A stretch of 64,000 bases of DNA from positions 1,178,001-1,242,000 of the forward strand of contig JADKCI010000001.1 of the NCBI GenBank assembly GCA_016714645.1. Direction: 5' to 3'. This document shows positions 60,683-64,000 of this stretch, piece after piece. The DNA comes from Chromatiaceae bacterium. Its GTDB lineage: Bacteria > Pseudomonadota > Gammaproteobacteria > Chromatiales > Chromatiaceae. Made by a program: the position numbers and the translations under genes. Position 1 is the stretch's first letter. Every line of letters starts with the position of its first letter. Under the pieces are notes generated by a model, which was not told the DNA's origin, ran no database searches, and saw only the letters and a program-made list of their open reading frames with translations.

Positions 60683-60696
60683 TTGATTAGGATCAA
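60683..60696 (-). promoter_or_regulatory. Perfect FNR box in front of fnr
   Basis: TTGAT-CCTA-ATCAA on the minus strand matches the FNR consensus at every defined base. Its centre is about 29 bases before the preferred start codon, where it would cover the transcription start. This fits negative autoregulation as in E. coli fnr. Confidence 0.8.
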
Positions 60697-60831
60697 GTAA
60701 ACGGCAGGTTAAAAATGCCTGGCCGCCAGCCGCCACGATCCGTGCGCGGAGACCATTGAGACCAGGCGGCTATTTTGTTAGCCTGCGCCGGTTACGCGGG
60801 ACCGTCCCGCGCGCTCTGCGGCTCCTTCCTC

Positions 60832-62474
60832 ATGACCAAATACATCTTTATTACGGGCGGCGTGGTTTCATCCCTTGGCAAGGGTATCGCGGCCGCCTCC
60901 CTGGCGGCCCTGCTGGAAGCGCGCGGCCTGCGCGTGACCATGATCAAGCTGGATCCCTACATCAACGTGGACCCAGGGACCATGAGCCCTTTCCAGCATG
61001 GCGAGGTCTTTGTGACCGACGACGGGGCCGAGACCGACCTCGACCTGGGCCACTATGAGCGCTTCCTGCGCACCCGCATGGGGAGCAACAACAACTTCAC
61101 CACCGGCCAGATTTACGAGAGCGTCATCCGCAAGGAGCGCCGGGGCGATTATCTCGGCGGCACGGTGCAGGTGATCCCCCACATCACCGATGAGATCAAG
61201 GCCAGCATCCGTCTGGGTGCCGGCGCCGCCGACATCGCCATGGTCGAGATCGGCGGCACCGTGGGCGATATCGAATCCCTGCCCTTCCTGGAGGCCATCC
61301 GCCAGATGCGGGTGGAGGAGGGGCGCGAGAACGCCCTCTTCATGCACCTGACCCTGGTGCCCTACATCAAGACCTCGGGGGAGATCAAGACCAAGCCCAC
61401 CCAGCACTCGGTCAAGGAACTGAGGTCCATCGGTATCCAGCCCGACATCCTGCTGTGTCGCGCCGAGCAGGACATCCCCAAGCCCGAGCGGCGCAAGATC
61501 GCCCTCTTCACCAATGTCCCGGAGGCGGCGGTGATCTCCGCCGTGGACGCGGACAACATTTACCGTATTCCCCTTCTGCTGCACGCCCAGGGTCTGGATG
61601 ATTTGGTGGTCAGCCAATTTGGTCTGGGGGTGCCCGCTGCGGATCTAAGCGAATGGCTGAGGGTCCTGGATGGCTTCGACCAGCCCGTCGCCACCGTGAC
61701 GGTGGGTATGGTCGGCAAATACATGGACCTCACCGAGGCCTACAAGTCCCTGTCCGAGGCCCTGGCGCATGCCGGGGTCCAGACCCATACCCGGGTCAAG
61801 GTCCGCTACGTCGATTCCGAGCGGGTCGAGACCGAGGGCACCGCCTGTCTTCAGGGCCTGGACGCCATCCTGGTCCCCGGCGGCTTTGGCGAACGAGGCA
61901 TCGAGGGCAAGATCCAGGCGGTACGTTACGCCCGGGAGCGCCGCATTCCCTATCTGGGCATCTGCCTGGGCATGCAGGTGGCGGTGATCGAATACGCCCG
62001 CGACGTGGCGGGACTGGCCGGCGCCCATAGCACCGAATTCAACGCCGCGACCCCCCACCCGGTCATAGCCCTCATCACCGAGTGGCAGACGGAGGAGGGC
62101 CAGATCGAGCGGCGCGGCCAGGACACCGACCTGGGCGGCACCATGCGCCTGGGTGGCCAGACCTGTCGTCTGGAGCCGGGCAGCCTGGCGCGGGCTGTCT
62201 ATGGCCAGCCCCAGGTCCGCGAGCGCCACCGCCATCGTTACGAGTTCAACAATCGCTATCTGGACCCCTTGAAGGACGCGGGCCTGCGCTTCTCCGGCTG
62301 GTCCCTGGACGGTCGCCTGGTGGAGATGGTGGAGATCCCCGATCACCCCTGGTTCATCGCCTGCCAGTTCCATCCCGAGTTCACCTCGACCCCGCGCGAT
62401 GGCCATGCGCTCTTCACGGGCTTTATCCGCGCCGCCCTCGAATACCAGGGTGCGGCGGCCGGGAAGGACGCCTG

Positions 62475-62475
<1 letters not shown>
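60832..62475 (+). CDS. pyrG: CTP synthase
   Basis: Makes CTP from UTP with glutamine as nitrogen donor; 547 residues. The synthase domain begins at the ATG 60832 (MTKYIFITGGVVSSLGKGI; the frame is open upstream but the homology starts here) and has GTVQVIPHITDEIK and IEIGGTVGDIES-like segments. The class I glutaminase domain has LVPGGFGERG, LGICLGMQVAVIE (nucleophile Cys) and FIACQFHPEFTSTPRDG. The stop overlaps the kdsA ATG by one base (TGATG). The order pyrG-kdsA-eno is widely conserved in gammaproteobacteria. Confidence 0.97.
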
Positions 62476-63308
<833 letters not shown>

Positions 63309-63370
63309 GCCACCGCCGCGAGACCGCTTTTTTTCAAATTTTGGGGGTGATCCCCCTGGGGAGTTGCATC

Positions 63371-64000
63371 ATGTCCGAGATCATCGACGTCCGTGCCCGG
63401 GAAATTCTGGATTCGCGCGGCAATCCCACCGTCGAGGCCGATGTCATCACCGCCGATGGCGCCGTTGGCCGCGCCGCCGTTCCCTCTGGCGCCTCCACCG
63501 GCTCCCGCGAGGCCCTGGAGCTGCGCGATGGGGACAAGAGCCGCTACCTGGGCAAGGGGGTGCGCAAGGCCGTGGCCCATATCGAGGGCGAGCTGAAACA
63601 GGCGGTGGTCGGCATGGAGGTCACCGACCAGGGGGGTATCGACCGGCGCATGATCGAACTCGACGGCACCGAGAACAAGGGCCGGCTCGGCGCCAATGCC
63701 CTGCTGGGCGTCTCCATGGCCGTGGCCCATGCCGCCGCCCAGGAAGAGACCCTGCCCCTCTACCGTTATCTCGGCCAGGGCCACTACCGGCTGCCGGTGC
63801 CCATGATGAACATCATCAATGGCGGCCAGCACGCGGACAACAGCGTGGACTTTCAGGAGTTCATGATCCTGCCCGTGGGCGCCCCCAGCATCCGCGAGGC
63901 GGTGCGCTATGGTGCCGAGGTCTTCCATGCCCTCAAGGCCGTGCTGAAGGGCCGGGGGCTCGCCACCTCCGTGGGCGACGAGGGGGGCTTCGCCCCGGAC
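63371..64000 (+). CDS. eno: Enolase (3' partial)
   Basis: Converts 2-phosphoglycerate to phosphoenolpyruvate. The first 210 residues are in the window and the gene continues beyond its end. The ATG at 63371 follows GGGGA-rich sequence and begins MSEIIDVRAREILDSRGNPT. Further family blocks are AAVPSGASTGSREALELRD, GANALLGVSMAVAHAAA, MNIINGGQHADNSVDFQEFM and, at the edge, SVGDEGGFAPD. Third gene of pyrG-kdsA-eno, 62 bases after kdsA. Confidence 0.97.
   Translation, partial: MSEIIDVRAREILDSRGNPTVEADVITADGAVGRAAVPSGASTGSREALELRDGDKSRYLGKGVRKAVAHIEGELKQAVVGMEVTDQGGIDRRMIELDGTENKGRLGANALLGVSMAVAHAAAQEETLPLYRYLGQGHYRLPVPMMNIINGGQHADNSVDFQEFMILPVGAPSIREAVRYGAEVFHALKAVLKGRGLATSVGDEGGFAPD

Overview
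The window is high-GC gammaproteobacterial chromosome, most likely from a purple sulfur bacterium (Chromatiaceae). The main clue is a Gly/Tyr/Trp/Pro-rich exported sulfur globule protein at 22.1 kb. Phosphoenolpyruvate carboxylase, an oxygen-sensing FNR regulator, NhaD and a metal-dependent-type KdsA fit that reading. The genus cannot be named from this window, and I saw no tRNA or rRNA gene.

Layout. 0-1.6 kb: end of a polyamine ABC transporter operon (potH, potI). 1.7-3.3 kb: a wrecked VapBC-type toxin-antitoxin pair and a secreted beta-propeller protein. 3.4-11.3 kb: a complete interference-only type I-E-like CRISPR-Cas locus on the minus strand. Its order of transcription is wHTH regulator, Cas8e-Cas11 fusion, Cas6e, Cas7e, Cas5e, an 11-repeat array, then Cas3. 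There is no cas1 or cas2. 11.4-31.9 kb: mostly metabolic and housekeeping genes (MAPEG protein, GH3 glycosidase, MurE-like ligase, dicarboxylate symporter, two papain-like exported proteins, DEAD-box helicase, sulfur globule protein, a 100-nt palindromic element, ppc, a degenerate GlgC paralogue, a MagIII-like glycosylase, arfB, a thioredoxin-CcdA fusion, accA, tilS).

31.8-58.1 kb is the most striking region: a phosphate and magnesium homeostasis island. It holds MgtE, five CNNM/CorC-type transporters, a Pst operon, two DUF47-PiT pairs and a Na/Pi cotransporter with a PhoU-like tail. The Pst operon has two unusual features. PhoU is fused to a protein-tyrosine-phosphatase-like domain that has lost its catalytic Cys and Arg. 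There are also two PstB ATPases with complementary defects: one keeps LSGGQ but has lost the Q-loop Gln and H-loop His, while the other keeps those but has LSLEE in place of LSGGQ. Pho-box-like arrays with an 11-bp period precede pstS and the second DUF47-PiT pair, and also mgtE and a CNNM pair. This suggests that PhoB couples Mg2+ handling to phosphate status.

58.4-64 kb: nhaD, an fnr-type regulator with a perfect FNR box in front of it, then pyrG-kdsA-eno (eno runs off the window).

The best candidates for undescribed biology are the CRISPR locus, which has a fused large/small subunit and a well-placed internal start that could also make free Cas11, and the asymmetric PstB1/PstB2 pair with its PhoU-phosphatase-like partner inside a Mg/Pi island.
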